A program made the position numbers and the translations under genes. Of a stretch of 35,189 bases of DNA, positions 15,777 to 24,256 are shown in pieces. The number at the start of each line of letters is the position of its first letter. Position 1 is the stretch's first letter. The stretch comes from a candidate division GN15 bacterium (GTDB taxonomy: Bacteria > Zixibacteria > MSB-5A5 > GN15 > FEB-12), in assembly GCA_014727815.1 (NCBI GenBank), contig WJMS01000018.1, positions 1-35,189 on the forward strand. The letters run 5' to 3'. Below the pieces are notes generated by a model, which searched no databases, was not told the DNA's origin, and was given only the letters and a program-made list of their open reading frames with translations.

Positions 15777-16019
15777 ATGGCCGAATTTGACAGGGACAGT
15801 TATCTCCGGGAGAGTCTCGGTGAGACAAGTCTGGAGAGCGGATATAGCGCTGAATTGGTGGCCTATGAAGACGCTGCGTTCATCCAGGTGGAGCGCTCGC
15901 AGTTCGATGAGTGCTGTTACCACAATGCCGGGACCTGCCCGGATTGTGCTTCGGGAATGGTCCGGCTCGGCAGCTGTTTCAGTTGCCCGACCTGTGGTTA
16001 TCAGTCCTGCGGGGGATGA
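15777..16019 (+). CDS. Small cysteine-rich protein resembling the C-terminal tail of class II ribonucleotide reductase (NrdJ)
   Basis: The corrected start ATG 15777 has AGAGGAG eight bases upstream and gives 80 aa. The first ~45 residues are polar and acidic. The rest is a cysteine cluster: Cys46, Cys47, Cys54-PD-Cys57, Cys67-FS-Cys70-PT-Cys73-GYQS-Cys78, ending in Gly-Gly. The CxxCPxCGYxxC ending closely resembles the zinc-ribbon tail of adenosylcobalamin-dependent ribonucleotide reductase, whose terminal cysteines relay electrons to the active site. Here the module stands alone, with no reductase gene nearby. It may be a free zinc ribbon, a nucleic-acid-binding partner or a detached reductase tail. 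It has a strong promoter and lies 64 bases before the helicase gene on the same strand, so the two may be co-transcribed. Confidence 0.75.
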   Translation: MAEFDRDSYLRESLGETSLESGYSAELVAYEDAAFIQVERSQFDECCYHNAGTCPDCASGMVRLGSCFSCPTCGYQSCGG

Positions 16020-16040
16020 CCGGGAAGGTACCGCGGGAGA

Positions 16041-16057
16041 TTATCGGTAGGCGATAA
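16041..16057 (+). repeat. Short inverted repeat between the zinc-ribbon and helicase genes
   Basis: TTATCG-GTAGG-CGATAA, a 6-bp perfect stem. It is followed by CAATCGTTTT, so it could be a weak attenuator or an operator. It is too short to call a terminator. Confidence 0.25.
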
Positions 16058-16083
16058 CAATCGTTTTCGGGGAGTTATTTGTG

Positions 16084-18780
16084 ATGCAGTTACGTGATCT
16101 CGAAAGAGAGGGGATTCCCGCCCGGGTGGTTGAACTCTGGCGGGCCGATCAGGGGGAGTCGCTGCTGCCAGTGCAGGACCGGGCGCTACGGGCCGGACTG
16201 CTGGCCGAGGGCGTCCGTTCGGGGACCTCGAACGCGTCAGGACCGCGCCATTTGCTGATAATGGCGCCGACATCGTCGGGCAAGTCGTTTTGCGCTGAGA
16301 TGGCCGCTATGAAAGCGCTGGCGCACCGTCAGCGGGTAGTCTGGCTGGTACCACTGAAATCACTGGCTGAAGAGGTCAGCCGTACGCTTCGGCGACGCTA
16401 CCAGCCGCTGGGGATCGAGGTGATCGTAGTGACGGGTGACCATCCGGAGAACGACCGGGCATTCCGTCAGGGCGCCTTCCAGCTCGCCGTGGTAATCTAT
16501 GAGAAGCTTGATTTGCTGTTGACGGCCGAGATGGACCGGCTCTGCGGCATTGGGCTGGTCGTGGTCGATGAGTTGCAGATGATCGCTGAGCCGGGCCGTG
16601 GGCCGATTCTGGAGCGTCTGCTGCTCAAACTGCTGCGGGGCGCTTATCGACCCCGGTTGCTGACCCTGTCGGCGTCGTTGGGCGATACCGCCGCTCGTGA
16701 GCTGGCCGGGTGGTTGGGAGCGGAACTGGTCCAGGAGAATCACCGTCCGGTCGATCTCTATCGCGGGGTGGCTGCCGATGGTTCCTATCGCTACCGGAGT
16801 TTCAATAGCGGGGCTGACGGCTGCGAGCCGTTTTACGAGCTGGAGTCGGGCGATGATCGATTGGACGCTTTTCTCGCGCGACTGCAGGACTCCGAGGGGT
16901 CCACGCTCGTCTTTTTGAAGTCACGGCAGGATACATTGAATCTGGCGTTTCGTCTGGCGGCCCAGGTCAACTGGCCATCGGCGGCCTTGGCGCTGCAGTC
17001 GCTGGAGAGCGCGGAGCGATCGTTTCTGACCCGAACGCTTATGCAGACACTTCGGCGCGGGGTGGCGTTTCACAATGCCGACCTGACGCCGGAGCAGCGA
17101 CGGGTGGTTGAGAAGGCCTTCTATAACAAGGAGGTAAGGGTAGTCTTCTCAACCACCACGTTAGCTATGGGGGTCAATCTCCCGGCCGACACGGTGTACC
17201 TGGAGACGGTCAAATACGTGTCGGGGGCATACGATGGCCGTCCCGGCCTGGTGCCGATTTCGCGGGCCGAGTTCGACAACATGACCGGCCGGGCGGGTCG
17301 GCTCGGCCTGGTTGACGGCCGGATTGGGCGAGCGATTATTCTGGCCGATTCGGAGTTTGACCGGGATGTGCTCTGGGAAACTTACATTGCACCGGTCGAT
17401 TCCAGTCTGCCCGGTTCGTCATTAGGTGAGACGCCGGTAACCGATTTTGCGCTGAATTTCATCGCCTGTGGTCTGGCCGACTCGGCAACGGATCTGATGG
17501 GGCTTTTCGAAGGCAGCTTGTACGGGCGGCTTGGCGGCGCAGCGCCGGATTTTGCGGCTGCTCTGAGTGAATTGGTGACGGTCGGGCTCATTGCGGAGAC
17601 GGGAGGGGCTGGTCGGTGGTCGGTCACGCCGTTGGGGCGGGCGGTGGCGGCGAGCGGGCTGAGCGTGGTTGATGCCTGCGCATATCTTCGCTACCTGGCC
17701 GATGGCTACCCGCAAAGTGATTTTGGCTGGACGGCGCTGGCTCTCACCGGGCAGGGGTGGCATCGGCCGCCCGGTCTTTTGACCCGTGCCGAGCAGGCCG
17801 GGCAGGCGCCGCTGCGGATGTTGTATCAGCGCGACGATCATGCGGTAGTCGAGGCGGCCTGGCTGCTGCCGACAGAGCCGCGTCAGCCGCTCAGCTACCA
17901 GCAGGCGCTGGCGGTGAAGGCGCTGCTGTTGCTGGATGAGTGGGCGCGGCTGGTGCCGGCGGCTCGGCTCGAGGAGCGTTTTCAGGTGCACCTGGGACAG
18001 ATTCGGAGTCTGGCTGAGAGCGTGGGGCATCTGCTGACCGCGCTGGCCGGGCTGGTGGAGGCGACCGATCAGGGTTCGCCGGCAATAGGAAAGCTTCGCG
18101 ACCGCGCCTTCAGTATCCGCCATGGCCTGCCGGTGTCTTTGCGGTCATTACATGAGGCATTCGATTGTCGGTTGAATCGAAGTGAGTTGACGGCGCTTCG
18201 CGGACTTGGCGTGGAGCGCCCGAACGAGCTTCGGACGTTGTCCTCCGAGGATGGTGAGCGGGTCACGACGAGCAAGAGTAAGTTGTTGATGATCAATGAG
18301 AAAATACAATCTGCGAAAGAAGAGGTTGAGATGAAGTCAGTTACTGTTGACGTGGACCCGACGGTGGTCGGGGAGCCGGAGATTGTCGAGATCGACGGGT
18401 CGCAGGAGCGAGAGCGGTTTGTCGTTCGGATCAACGGTTGTCCGGTCCGGCTCACCGGGAAGTCATTCAAGTATTTTGCCAAGCTGGCCTGGTCACGGCG
18501 CCATGCCGAGTCCGGCTGGATGTACAAGGAGGATATCGAGGCGGGATTCAACCAGGCCCGGTATCTGTACCGGATGAAGAACGAGGTCAATGCCGGTCTG
18601 GGTTCGGATTGGCCGGTGGTGGAGAACAACCGGCTGGGGTATTACCGTCTCGATGTTGATCCGTCGAAGATCCGGTTCAACCGCCGCAACCTGAAAGACC
18701 ATCCGGACTGGGAAGTTCGATCGTTGTTTGAGGCGGTTCCGGAGCAGACGGGTGCGGCGGGGTCGGACCTGGTCAGCTGA
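16084..18780 (+). CDS. Ski2-like DExH-box helicase fused to a C-terminal OmpR-type winged helix
   Basis: An 898-aa superfamily 2 helicase. Motifs in order: a Q-motif-like LLPVQDRAL; Walker A APTSSGKSF with Lys67; Walker B VVVDELQMI (162-165, DELQ instead of the usual DEVH/DEIH); motif III LSASLGD; motif V STTTLAMGVNLPADTVY; and motif VI NMTGRAGRLG near 399-408. The spacing matches Ski2/Hel308 helicases, which unwind DNA or RNA from 3' to 5'. Residues about 460-720 form an alpha-helical region. The last ~150 residues are extra. After a Lys-rich linker they contain RLTGKSFKYFAKLAWSRR, GWMYKEDIEAGF, ARYLYRMKNEVN and ENNRLGYYRLDV, the pattern of an OmpR-type winged-helix DNA-binding domain. I start at ATG 16084 (GGGGAG upstream); GTG 16081 is possible. 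An internal ATG at 18331 after AAGAAGAGG could yield the winged helix alone. Confidence 0.88.
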   Translation: MQLRDLEREGIPARVVELWRADQGESLLPVQDRALRAGLLAEGVRSGTSNASGPRHLLIMAPTSSGKSFCAEMAAMKALAHRQRVVWLVPLKSLAEEVSRTLRRRYQPLGIEVIVVTGDHPENDRAFRQGAFQLAVVIYEKLDLLLTAEMDRLCGIGLVVVDELQMIAEPGRGPILERLLLKLLRGAYRPRLLTLSASLGDTAARELAGWLGAELVQENHRPVDLYRGVAADGSYRYRSFNSGADGCEPFYELESGDDRLDAFLARLQDSEGSTLVFLKSRQDTLNLAFRLAAQVNWPSAALALQSLESAERSFLTRTLMQTLRRGVAFHNADLTPEQRRVVEKAFYNKEVRVVFSTTTLAMGVNLPADTVYLETVKYVSGAYDGRPGLVPISRAEFDNMTGRAGRLGLVDGRIGRAIILADSEFDRDVLWETYIAPVDSSLPGSSLGETPVTDFALNFIACGLADSATDLMGLFEGSLYGRLGGAAPDFAAALSELVTVGLIAETGGAGRWSVTPLGRAVAASGLSVVDACAYLRYLADGYPQSDFGWTALALTGQGWHRPPGLLTRAEQAGQAPLRMLYQRDDHAVVEAAWLLPTEPRQPLSYQQALAVKALLLLDEWARLVPAARLEERFQVHLGQIRSLAESVGHLLTALAGLVEATDQGSPAIGKLRDRAFSIRHGLPVSLRSLHEAFDCRLNRSELTALRGLGVERPNELRTLSSEDGERVTTSKSKLLMINEKIQSAKEEVEMKSVTVDVDPTVVGEPEIVEIDGSQERERFVVRINGCPVRLTGKSFKYFAKLAWSRRHAESGWMYKEDIEAGFNQARYLYRMKNEVNAGLGSDWPVVENNRLGYYRLDVDPSKIRFNRRNLKDHPDWEVRSLFEAVPEQTGAAGSDLVS

Positions 18781-18859
18781 TAGCCGGGTCGGTGGGGGGG
18801 TCGGTATCGCCGGTTCATGATTCTTTGGACCGTCGGACAGGTTTGCGTGGTTTAAGGTA

Positions 18860-18889
18860 TGGACAATCCGCGCAAACGTCCGATATAGT
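18860..18889 (+). promoter_or_regulatory. Candidate promoter of the Lon-family gene
   Basis: TGGACA (18860-18865), 18 bases, TATAGT (18884-18889), in the 130-base gap after the helicase gene. The predicted start of transcription lies about 15 bases before the ATG, leaving a short leader with no clear Shine-Dalgarno. Confidence 0.5.
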
Positions 18890-18910
18890 AGTAGATACGG
18901 CGATACAACG

Positions 18911-21394
18911 ATGCTGATACCTAGTCACAATCGAACTTCCGGCCTCAAAACCGGCCCGGAAACCACCTGTCCCGTCCTGCCATTGATGACGGGCGTTCTT
19001 TTTCCGGGGACGGTGCTGACTGTCCAGGTCGGTCGATCGGACAACCTGAGCCTGATCGAGGAGCTCAGCAAGTCGGGGCGGGAGTTTGTTGCGACCTATT
19101 CCCGCACGGAAGTCCAGACGCCGACCAGTTTGCCGATTCATGAAATCGGTGTTTTTGCGGTGATTCGGGACTGTACCGATGGTCCGGCCGGATCGAAGAT
19201 GGTGACGGTGGAGGGCCGCGGGCGGGCGTTTCTCAAGGAGATTGCGCACACGACGCCGTATGTGACGGCGGTGGTGCGGCAGATCGAGCCGCCGGCGTAT
19301 ATCGAGAAAGATATTCGCAAGAAGATGGAAGAGGTGATTGCGGTTGTCTCCAAGATCACCCATCTTGATCCGACCTACTCGCCGGAGCTTTCCAATGTAT
19401 TCCGGCTGAATGTCGAGAATCCTGCCATGCTGGCCGACCGGGTCGCCTCGGCCTTTCATTTCTCTCTGGCTTCGAAGCAGGAGATTCTCGAGGCGATAGC
19501 GATCGATCTGCGCTATGAGCGCCTGCTCTATCATCTCAATATCGAGCTCAACCGCGTTACGACGCTGCTGAATATCAACGAGAACGTCAAGCAGCGGATC
19601 CAGGAGGAACAGCAGCGCTATTTCCTGCGGCAGCAGCTGCATGAGATCAAGCGTCAGCTGGGTGAGGATTTCGCGGAGGAGCGTGAGGCGGCGCATTTCC
19701 GGGATGTCGTCAAGGACTCGCCAAATCTGCCGCCGGAGGTCGTCTCGCGGGCAACGATCGAGATCGATCGACTCGGCCAGTTATCGCCGGCGTCGGCCGA
19801 GTACGGGGTGACCCGGAATTACCTCGACTGGCTGCTGAATCTGCCGTGGAATATCACCCGTCAGTCGAGTATCGACATGAACGAGGTCGAGCGCATTCTG
19901 AGTTCCGACTACTACGGACCGGTCACGCTCAAAGAGCAGATCATGCAGCGGTTGTCGGTACGCAAGCTGCTCGGCGGCAATGACGAGGGGCCGACGTTGT
20001 GTCTTGTCGGGGCGCCCGGCACCGGGAAAGCCTCGCTGGCCAAGGCGATCGCGAAGGCCCTGGGCAAGGAGTTTATCCGGATCAGTGTTGGCGGGATCGC
20101 CAATGTTGAGGAGATCAAAGGGACGCCCCGGACATTCCTGGGCGCGTATCCCGGGCGTATTGTCCGGACGCTTCGCGAGGCCGGCACGTGCGAGCCGCTG
20201 GTGCTGATTGAGGATATCGACTATTTCAACCTGGAGAACGACGCGACGGTCAACATGTCGCTGCTGGACGTGATCGACTCGCGCCGTAATGCGCGGTTTC
20301 TCGATCAGTACATCGGGGTGCCGTTCGACCTGAGCCGGGTGCTGTTTATATGCTCGGTGCGATCTTACGAGGAGATTCCGGAGCAATTTGTACCGCGCCT
20401 TGAGATTCTCGAGTTGCCGGGCTATATCGAGCGTGAGAAGATCGTGATTGCCAAGCGGTATATCATGCCGAAGATGCTCAAGCGGCACGGGCTGCTGAAG
20501 TCGGAATTGAAGATGGCCGACAAGACGCTGTCGCGGGTGATCAATGCGTACACGCAGGAAGCCGGGCTGCTTGGTTTTTCACAGCAGATCGAGAAGATCT
20601 GTCGGAAGGTTGCGCTCGAAAAGGCCGACACAAAGAAGCAGTCCTGGACGATCAGCGAGAAGAATCTCGAGTCGTATCTCGGCACGCCGCAGTTCATCCC
20701 CGAGAAGGCCGAGAATATGCCTGAGATCGGTATTGCGACCGGTCTGGCCTGGACCGGCGCCGGGGGTGAGTTGATGTTTATCGAGGCGCTGAAGATGAAG
20801 GGGGAGGGGCAGATCATCACCACCGGATCGCTGGGCGAGGTCATGCGGGAGTCGATTCACGCGGCGCATTCGTATGTTCGTTCCAAGGCGGACATGCTGG
20901 GGATTGACTTTTCCGATTTTAACGAGTTTGATATTCACGTGCACTTTCCGTCGGGGGCGATTCCCAAAGACGGTCCGTCGGCGGGTGTAACCGTTACCCT
21001 GGTAATCGCTTCGGTCATGTCGGAGCGTCCGATTCGCAACGACATCGCCCTGACCGGTGAAGTTACGTTGCGGGGCAAGGTGCTGCCGGTGGGGGGGATC
21101 AAAGAGAAGGTGTCGGCGGCTTACCGGGCGGGCATTTATCACGTGGCGCTGCCGAAGGAGAACGCCAAGGATATCAAGGACTTGCCGCGGGAGATCGTTC
21201 GCAAGACCAAGTTCCACTACATTGAGCGCGTAGACGATTTGTTTGAAATGTGCCTGCTCGATTTCACCCCGTCCAGCTTTACACTCGAAAAGATCTTCGC
21301 CGAGGAGATCGCGCGGGCCAAGAAGAAAAAGAAGAAGCCCTCGCCGCGGCGCTCGCCGGCTGCGGCCGCCCGCTCCAAACGTCGATCTAAGTAG
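18911..21394 (+). CDS. lon: Lon-family (S16) protease with an intact Ser-Lys dyad but a degenerate AAA+ ATPase
   Basis: An 827-aa protein with the full Lon layout: an N-terminal substrate domain ([23 protein letters not shown] onward), a coiled coil near residues 215-250 ([21 protein letters not shown]), an AAA+ module and a C-terminal protease. The protease is canonical, with PKDGPSAG (Ser690) and GGIKEK (Lys733), exactly 43 residues apart as in E. coli Lon. The ATPase is not. Walker A reads GAPGTGKA, with Ala374 where Thr or Ser binds Mg. Walker B reads LIEDID instead of LLDEID. The sensor-1 Asn is Arg484 (CSVR for ATSN), and sensor-2 GVRGLER is GLLGFSQ, so the Arg is lost. The Arg-finger region keeps its Arg. 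The tail is highly basic ([13 protein letters not shown]...KRRSK). The start follows a short leader without a clear Shine-Dalgarno. A canonical Lon presumably exists elsewhere in the genome. Confidence 0.9.
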   Translation: MLIPSHNRTSGLKTGPETTCPVLPLMTGVLFPGTVLTVQVGRSDNLSLIEELSKSGREFVATYSRTEVQTPTSLPIHEIGVFAVIRDCTDGPAGSKMVTVEGRGRAFLKEIAHTTPYVTAVVRQIEPPAYIEKDIRKKMEEVIAVVSKITHLDPTYSPELSNVFRLNVENPAMLADRVASAFHFSLASKQEILEAIAIDLRYERLLYHLNIELNRVTTLLNINENVKQRIQEEQQRYFLRQQLHEIKRQLGEDFAEEREAAHFRDVVKDSPNLPPEVVSRATIEIDRLGQLSPASAEYGVTRNYLDWLLNLPWNITRQSSIDMNEVERILSSDYYGPVTLKEQIMQRLSVRKLLGGNDEGPTLCLVGAPGTGKASLAKAIAKALGKEFIRISVGGIANVEEIKGTPRTFLGAYPGRIVRTLREAGTCEPLVLIEDIDYFNLENDATVNMSLLDVIDSRRNARFLDQYIGVPFDLSRVLFICSVRSYEEIPEQFVPRLEILELPGYIEREKIVIAKRYIMPKMLKRHGLLKSELKMADKTLSRVINAYTQEAGLLGFSQQIEKICRKVALEKADTKKQSWTISEKNLESYLGTPQFIPEKAENMPEIGIATGLAWTGAGGELMFIEALKMKGEGQIITTGSLGEVMRESIHAAHSYVRSKADMLGIDFSDFNEFDIHVHFPSGAIPKDGPSAGVTVTLVIASVMSERPIRNDIALTGEVTLRGKVLPVGGIKEKVSAAYRAGIYHVALPKENAKDIKDLPREIVRKTKFHYIERVDDLFEMCLLDFTPSSFTLEKIFAEEIARAKKKKKKPSPRRSPAAAARSKRRSK

Positions 21395-21463
21395 TCCCCA
21401 TTCCGCCTCATTTCATGACCGGCACGAGCCGCGTTACGTGTTGGTTAGATCCCGATTAACCTC

Positions 21464-21492
21464 TTGACACATTCAGACATCGGGAATATTTT
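21464..21492 (+). promoter_or_regulatory. Strong promoter for the BACON/dockerin protein gene
   Basis: TTGACA (21464-21469), 17 bases, TATTTT (21487-21492). It matches the TTGACA-16-TATTTT promoter of the TPR/exb operon. The 69 bases between the Lon stop and this promoter hold no clear terminator. Confidence 0.75.
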
Positions 21493-21498
21493 ACCGAT

Positions 21499-21712
21499 AG
21501 GCACTGTCCACACGGTTCCAGCGAATTACACCTGATAATCTGATCGTATGCGGCATTCCAGGAGTGCCGGCCGATCAGTGAGAGTCCTAAGGGAAGCACG
21601 TCACACACATATGTTACCGGGTCACGGCGAATACTCGTGCGTCTTCGGCACGGTCCGTGCACCGGGGGGAATGCAAGTCACTAGGTCAGTCATAACGGCA
21701 TGGAGGCAACTG
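21499..21712 (+). promoter_or_regulatory. Long structured 5' leader, candidate cis-acting RNA
   Basis: About 214 bases separate the predicted transcript start from the true ATG. They contain an outer stem CTGATCG (21540-21546) with CGATCAG (21572-21578), enclosing an 8-bp hairpin at 21551-21569 (CGGCATTC with GAGTGCCG, loop CAG). Further down, CGTGC (21636-21640), GCACG (21648-21652) and CGTGC (21656-21660) can pair in two mutually exclusive ways. The reading frame that runs through here (the track start at 21548) has no ribosome-binding site and a non-protein-like composition, so I treat the stretch as untranslated. It does not match a riboswitch consensus I know. Confidence 0.45.
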
Positions 21713-24067
21713 ATGAAGATGAGACTGTTCACGGTCGTATTCTGTTTGCTTGTGATCGGAGCCCTGCCGGCGCAGGCACAGTTTCAGCAGGATCCGCTTG
21801 ATGACGGGGTAGCAGATACGGTTGATATGGTCCTGACTGTCGCGCCGGACGCGACCACCAATCAACTCAACGTACAGTTCGACCTGTGGGTGTTCAATGA
21901 CAGTAACGAACTGGCGGGCGCCACGATGGGGTTCAACTGGGACAACTCCAACATGCAGATGGACAGCGCGGTGGCGACCACGCTGGTAACCGACGCGTTT
22001 AACCTGTTTCTCACTCTGTACGAAAACAACAATCTGGCTGTCACCAATACCAACCAGCGGTTCAATCTGGCGGGCACGCGCTCACCCGGCAACCCGGGGA
22101 TCTTGCCGGATCCGAATCGTCGACAGTGGGCTTCGTACTACTTTACGCTGTCGGACTGGAACGTCTCCGACTCGATCGTGCTGGACACGAATGAGTACAG
22201 CCCCTCGATCAAACTGCAGTTCACTCGTCCGGACGCCCAGCCGTACGTACCGTACTGGACCGGTGCGATCATTGTCCGCGATACGGCTGTGCCGTCGAAC
22301 CTGCTGCTGAGTGAAGATACGCTGTTCTACTCAGCCGAGGAGGGTGGCGCCTTTCCACCGAGTCAGACGTTTGATGTGCTGTCGGACAACGCGCCGCTGA
22401 ACTTCACCCTCGATGAAGATGCGGGCTGGATTGTCAAATCACCATCGTCGGGAACGACGCCGGAGAATGTGACGGTGAGTATCAACACGACGGCGCTGCC
22501 GGCCGGTGTTTACTTTGATTCGATTGAGGTTGCGGCGCCGCAGGCGGCAAACTCGCCGCAGTATTTGTATGTCCAGCTCGATCTGCAGCAACCGCCGCCG
22601 GTGATTGCAGTCGATCCTTCGTCGTTTATTTTCAACGCCGTTGCCGGTGGCAGCAACCCGCCGACGCAGGATCTTGATATCTCGAATATCGGCGGTTCGA
22701 CGCTGAACTGGACTGTTTCCAACAGCGAGTCTTGGCTGAGCCTGAGCCCGATGTCGGGCAGCGGTGATGGCACGGTAACGCTCTCGGTCGATATCACCGG
22801 CCTGGCGTTCAACGACTACTTCGACACCGTGGTGGTGAGTGACCCGACGGCTGAGAATGACCCGGTACGGGTGCCGGTGCGGTTGACGGTGGGTTCGGAT
22901 CTGCCGATTATCGCGGCCGACTCGGCGTTCAACTATGTCGTGGTGGATCTGCCCGATGCGATCGTGCCGCCGCGCGATTTCGAGATATTCAACGACGGCG
23001 CCGGGCAGATGACGTTGTCGCTGAGTACGAACTCGCCGCGCATTACGCTGTCGGATACGAGCGGGACGGCGCCGAAGGTCTTCACGGCGACATTCGACCT
23101 GGTCGGAGAAGGCAGCAACGGCGATGACATCTATGATACGGTCTGGGTGAGTTCGGACGAAGCGATCAACTCGCCCTTCCCGGTTGTCTTCCGTTTCCAC
23201 TTCGTCGATATCCCGGCGAGGGTGAATGCCAGTCCGGCGACCATTGAGTTTGACATCTACGAGTGTTACGAGGGCTTCAGTGGGGCGCCGTTCGCACGCA
23301 ACGTGTCGGTCATCAATGGTGGTGGCGACAATCCGATGCAGGCGTATCTGGTTTACGAGTCCGATCTGTTTACGGTCAACCGTGATACGATTCAGACTCC
23401 GGGAACGTTTACTGTCACGCCGAACATTCTCGACTGGCCGGTCGGGACCTACGAGGATACGATTCTGGTGGGCGCCAACAACGCCATCAACAGTCCCGAT
23501 ACAGTCATTGTGGTGTACAACCTGCTCGAGGGTACTGAGCCGCCTGAGATTCTGCTCAGTCGGCAGGTAGTCATAGATCCGCTCAAGGAAGATGCCGGAC
23601 CGGTCGCGCTGACCGGTTTCGAGGTGAGCAACGCTCAGGACGGCTGTATGGAGTGGTATCTCGAGGAGGATGCTCCGTGGGCGTTTGTGCAGGACACCTC
23701 CGGAATCAACGGCGATGTCGTCAGGTTGATATTCGATCCAACCGGTTTCCCGCTGGGTGAGTACGAGGATACTATCTTCGTGTACTCCGATGAAGCAGTC
23801 AATTCGCCGCAGACGGTACGGTTAATCATGCGGGTGTGGAGTTTCAACGGTGATGTGAACTGGGATGGGAACGTCGACCTGGCCGATGCGATTTACCTGG
23901 TTGCGTATCTGTTCAACTCCGGTCCGTTTCCGCAGCCGGAGTTTATTGTCGGTGACGTCAATTGTGACAACGACGTCGATCTCGAGGACGTGATTTACCT
24001 GGTGAACTATCTTTTCCTGGCCGGCCCCGAGCCGTGCGGGAATCCCTTCAAGTCAGCCGAGTCATAG
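21713..24067 (+). CDS. Secreted multi-domain protein with BACON-like repeats and a C-terminal dockerin-like double repeat
   Basis: I start at ATG 21713 (784 aa), six bases after GGAGG, giving a clear signal peptide: MKMRLFTVVFCLLVIGALPAQA-QF. Residues about 25-190 form a beta-rich domain (VDMVLTVAP...LNVQFDLWVFNDSNELAGATMGFNWD) reminiscent of cohesin-like folds. Five Ig-like repeats of ~95-100 residues follow, each with a core such as PPSQTFDVLSDN, a W(I/L) strand and a GxYxDTIxVxSxxAxNSP ending; they resemble BACON domains. The C-terminus has two Ca-binding loops, GDVNWDGNVDLADAIYLVAYL and GDVNCDNDVDLEDVIYLVNYL, a type I dockerin-like pair. Such endings are typical of secreted proteins in Zixibacteria-like genomes and may act in surface attachment or sorting. 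No catalytic domain is seen; a structural or adhesive role is likely. Confidence 0.85.
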   Translation: MKMRLFTVVFCLLVIGALPAQAQFQQDPLDDGVADTVDMVLTVAPDATTNQLNVQFDLWVFNDSNELAGATMGFNWDNSNMQMDSAVATTLVTDAFNLFLTLYENNNLAVTNTNQRFNLAGTRSPGNPGILPDPNRRQWASYYFTLSDWNVSDSIVLDTNEYSPSIKLQFTRPDAQPYVPYWTGAIIVRDTAVPSNLLLSEDTLFYSAEEGGAFPPSQTFDVLSDNAPLNFTLDEDAGWIVKSPSSGTTPENVTVSINTTALPAGVYFDSIEVAAPQAANSPQYLYVQLDLQQPPPVIAVDPSSFIFNAVAGGSNPPTQDLDISNIGGSTLNWTVSNSESWLSLSPMSGSGDGTVTLSVDITGLAFNDYFDTVVVSDPTAENDPVRVPVRLTVGSDLPIIAADSAFNYVVVDLPDAIVPPRDFEIFNDGAGQMTLSLSTNSPRITLSDTSGTAPKVFTATFDLVGEGSNGDDIYDTVWVSSDEAINSPFPVVFRFHFVDIPARVNASPATIEFDIYECYEGFSGAPFARNVSVINGGGDNPMQAYLVYESDLFTVNRDTIQTPGTFTVTPNILDWPVGTYEDTILVGANNAINSPDTVIVVYNLLEGTEPPEILLSRQVVIDPLKEDAGPVALTGFEVSNAQDGCMEWYLEEDAPWAFVQDTSGINGDVVRLIFDPTGFPLGEYEDTIFVYSDEAVNSPQTVRLIMRVWSFNGDVNWDGNVDLADAIYLVAYLFNSGPFPQPEFIVGDVNCDNDVDLEDVIYLVNYLFLAGPEPCGNPFKSAES

Positions 24068-24092
24068 GCGGCATACGAGGCAACGAAGACAG

Positions 24093-24125
24093 GCGCCGTC
24101 CCCGCATTGGGGGCGGCGCTTTTTT
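24093..24125 (+). terminator. Rho-independent terminator after the dockerin protein gene
   Basis: An 11-bp stem (GCGCCGTCCCC with GGGGGCGGCGC, one wobble), loop GCATT, then six T's. The ORF track extends the next gene back into this hairpin (start at 24107), which is why that start is rejected. Confidence 0.93.
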
Positions 24126-24179
24126 GTGAGCCGGGCTTGCCCCGGCCGGATCAGACCGCTCGCTGGGGAAGAGTTTTTG

Positions 24180-24208
24180 TTTGCATTTGGGGGGCAATCC
24201 CGTATCAT
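24180..24208 (+). promoter_or_regulatory. Candidate promoter of the miaB operon
   Basis: TTTGCA (24180-24185), 17 bases, TATCAT (24203-24208), with CCG just before and AT just after the -10, as in the E1 promoter at 3234-3262. The predicted transcript start is about 40 bases before the miaB ATG. Confidence 0.6.
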
Positions 24209-24256
24209 ATCGCCGTCACCCGGGCGCAAACGAGTACCTGCCATCTGGGTTATGTC

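Noticed and set aside
21499-21712. Known riboswitch (c-di-GMP or cobalamin type) in the long leader
   Set aside because: I looked for the conserved GEMM and B12-box sequences and did not find convincing matches; only generic stems are seen.
21548-21712. 55-residue N-terminal extension of the dockerin protein
   Set aside because: No ribosome-binding site at 21548, non-protein-like composition, and a signal peptide with GGAGG begins exactly at 21713.
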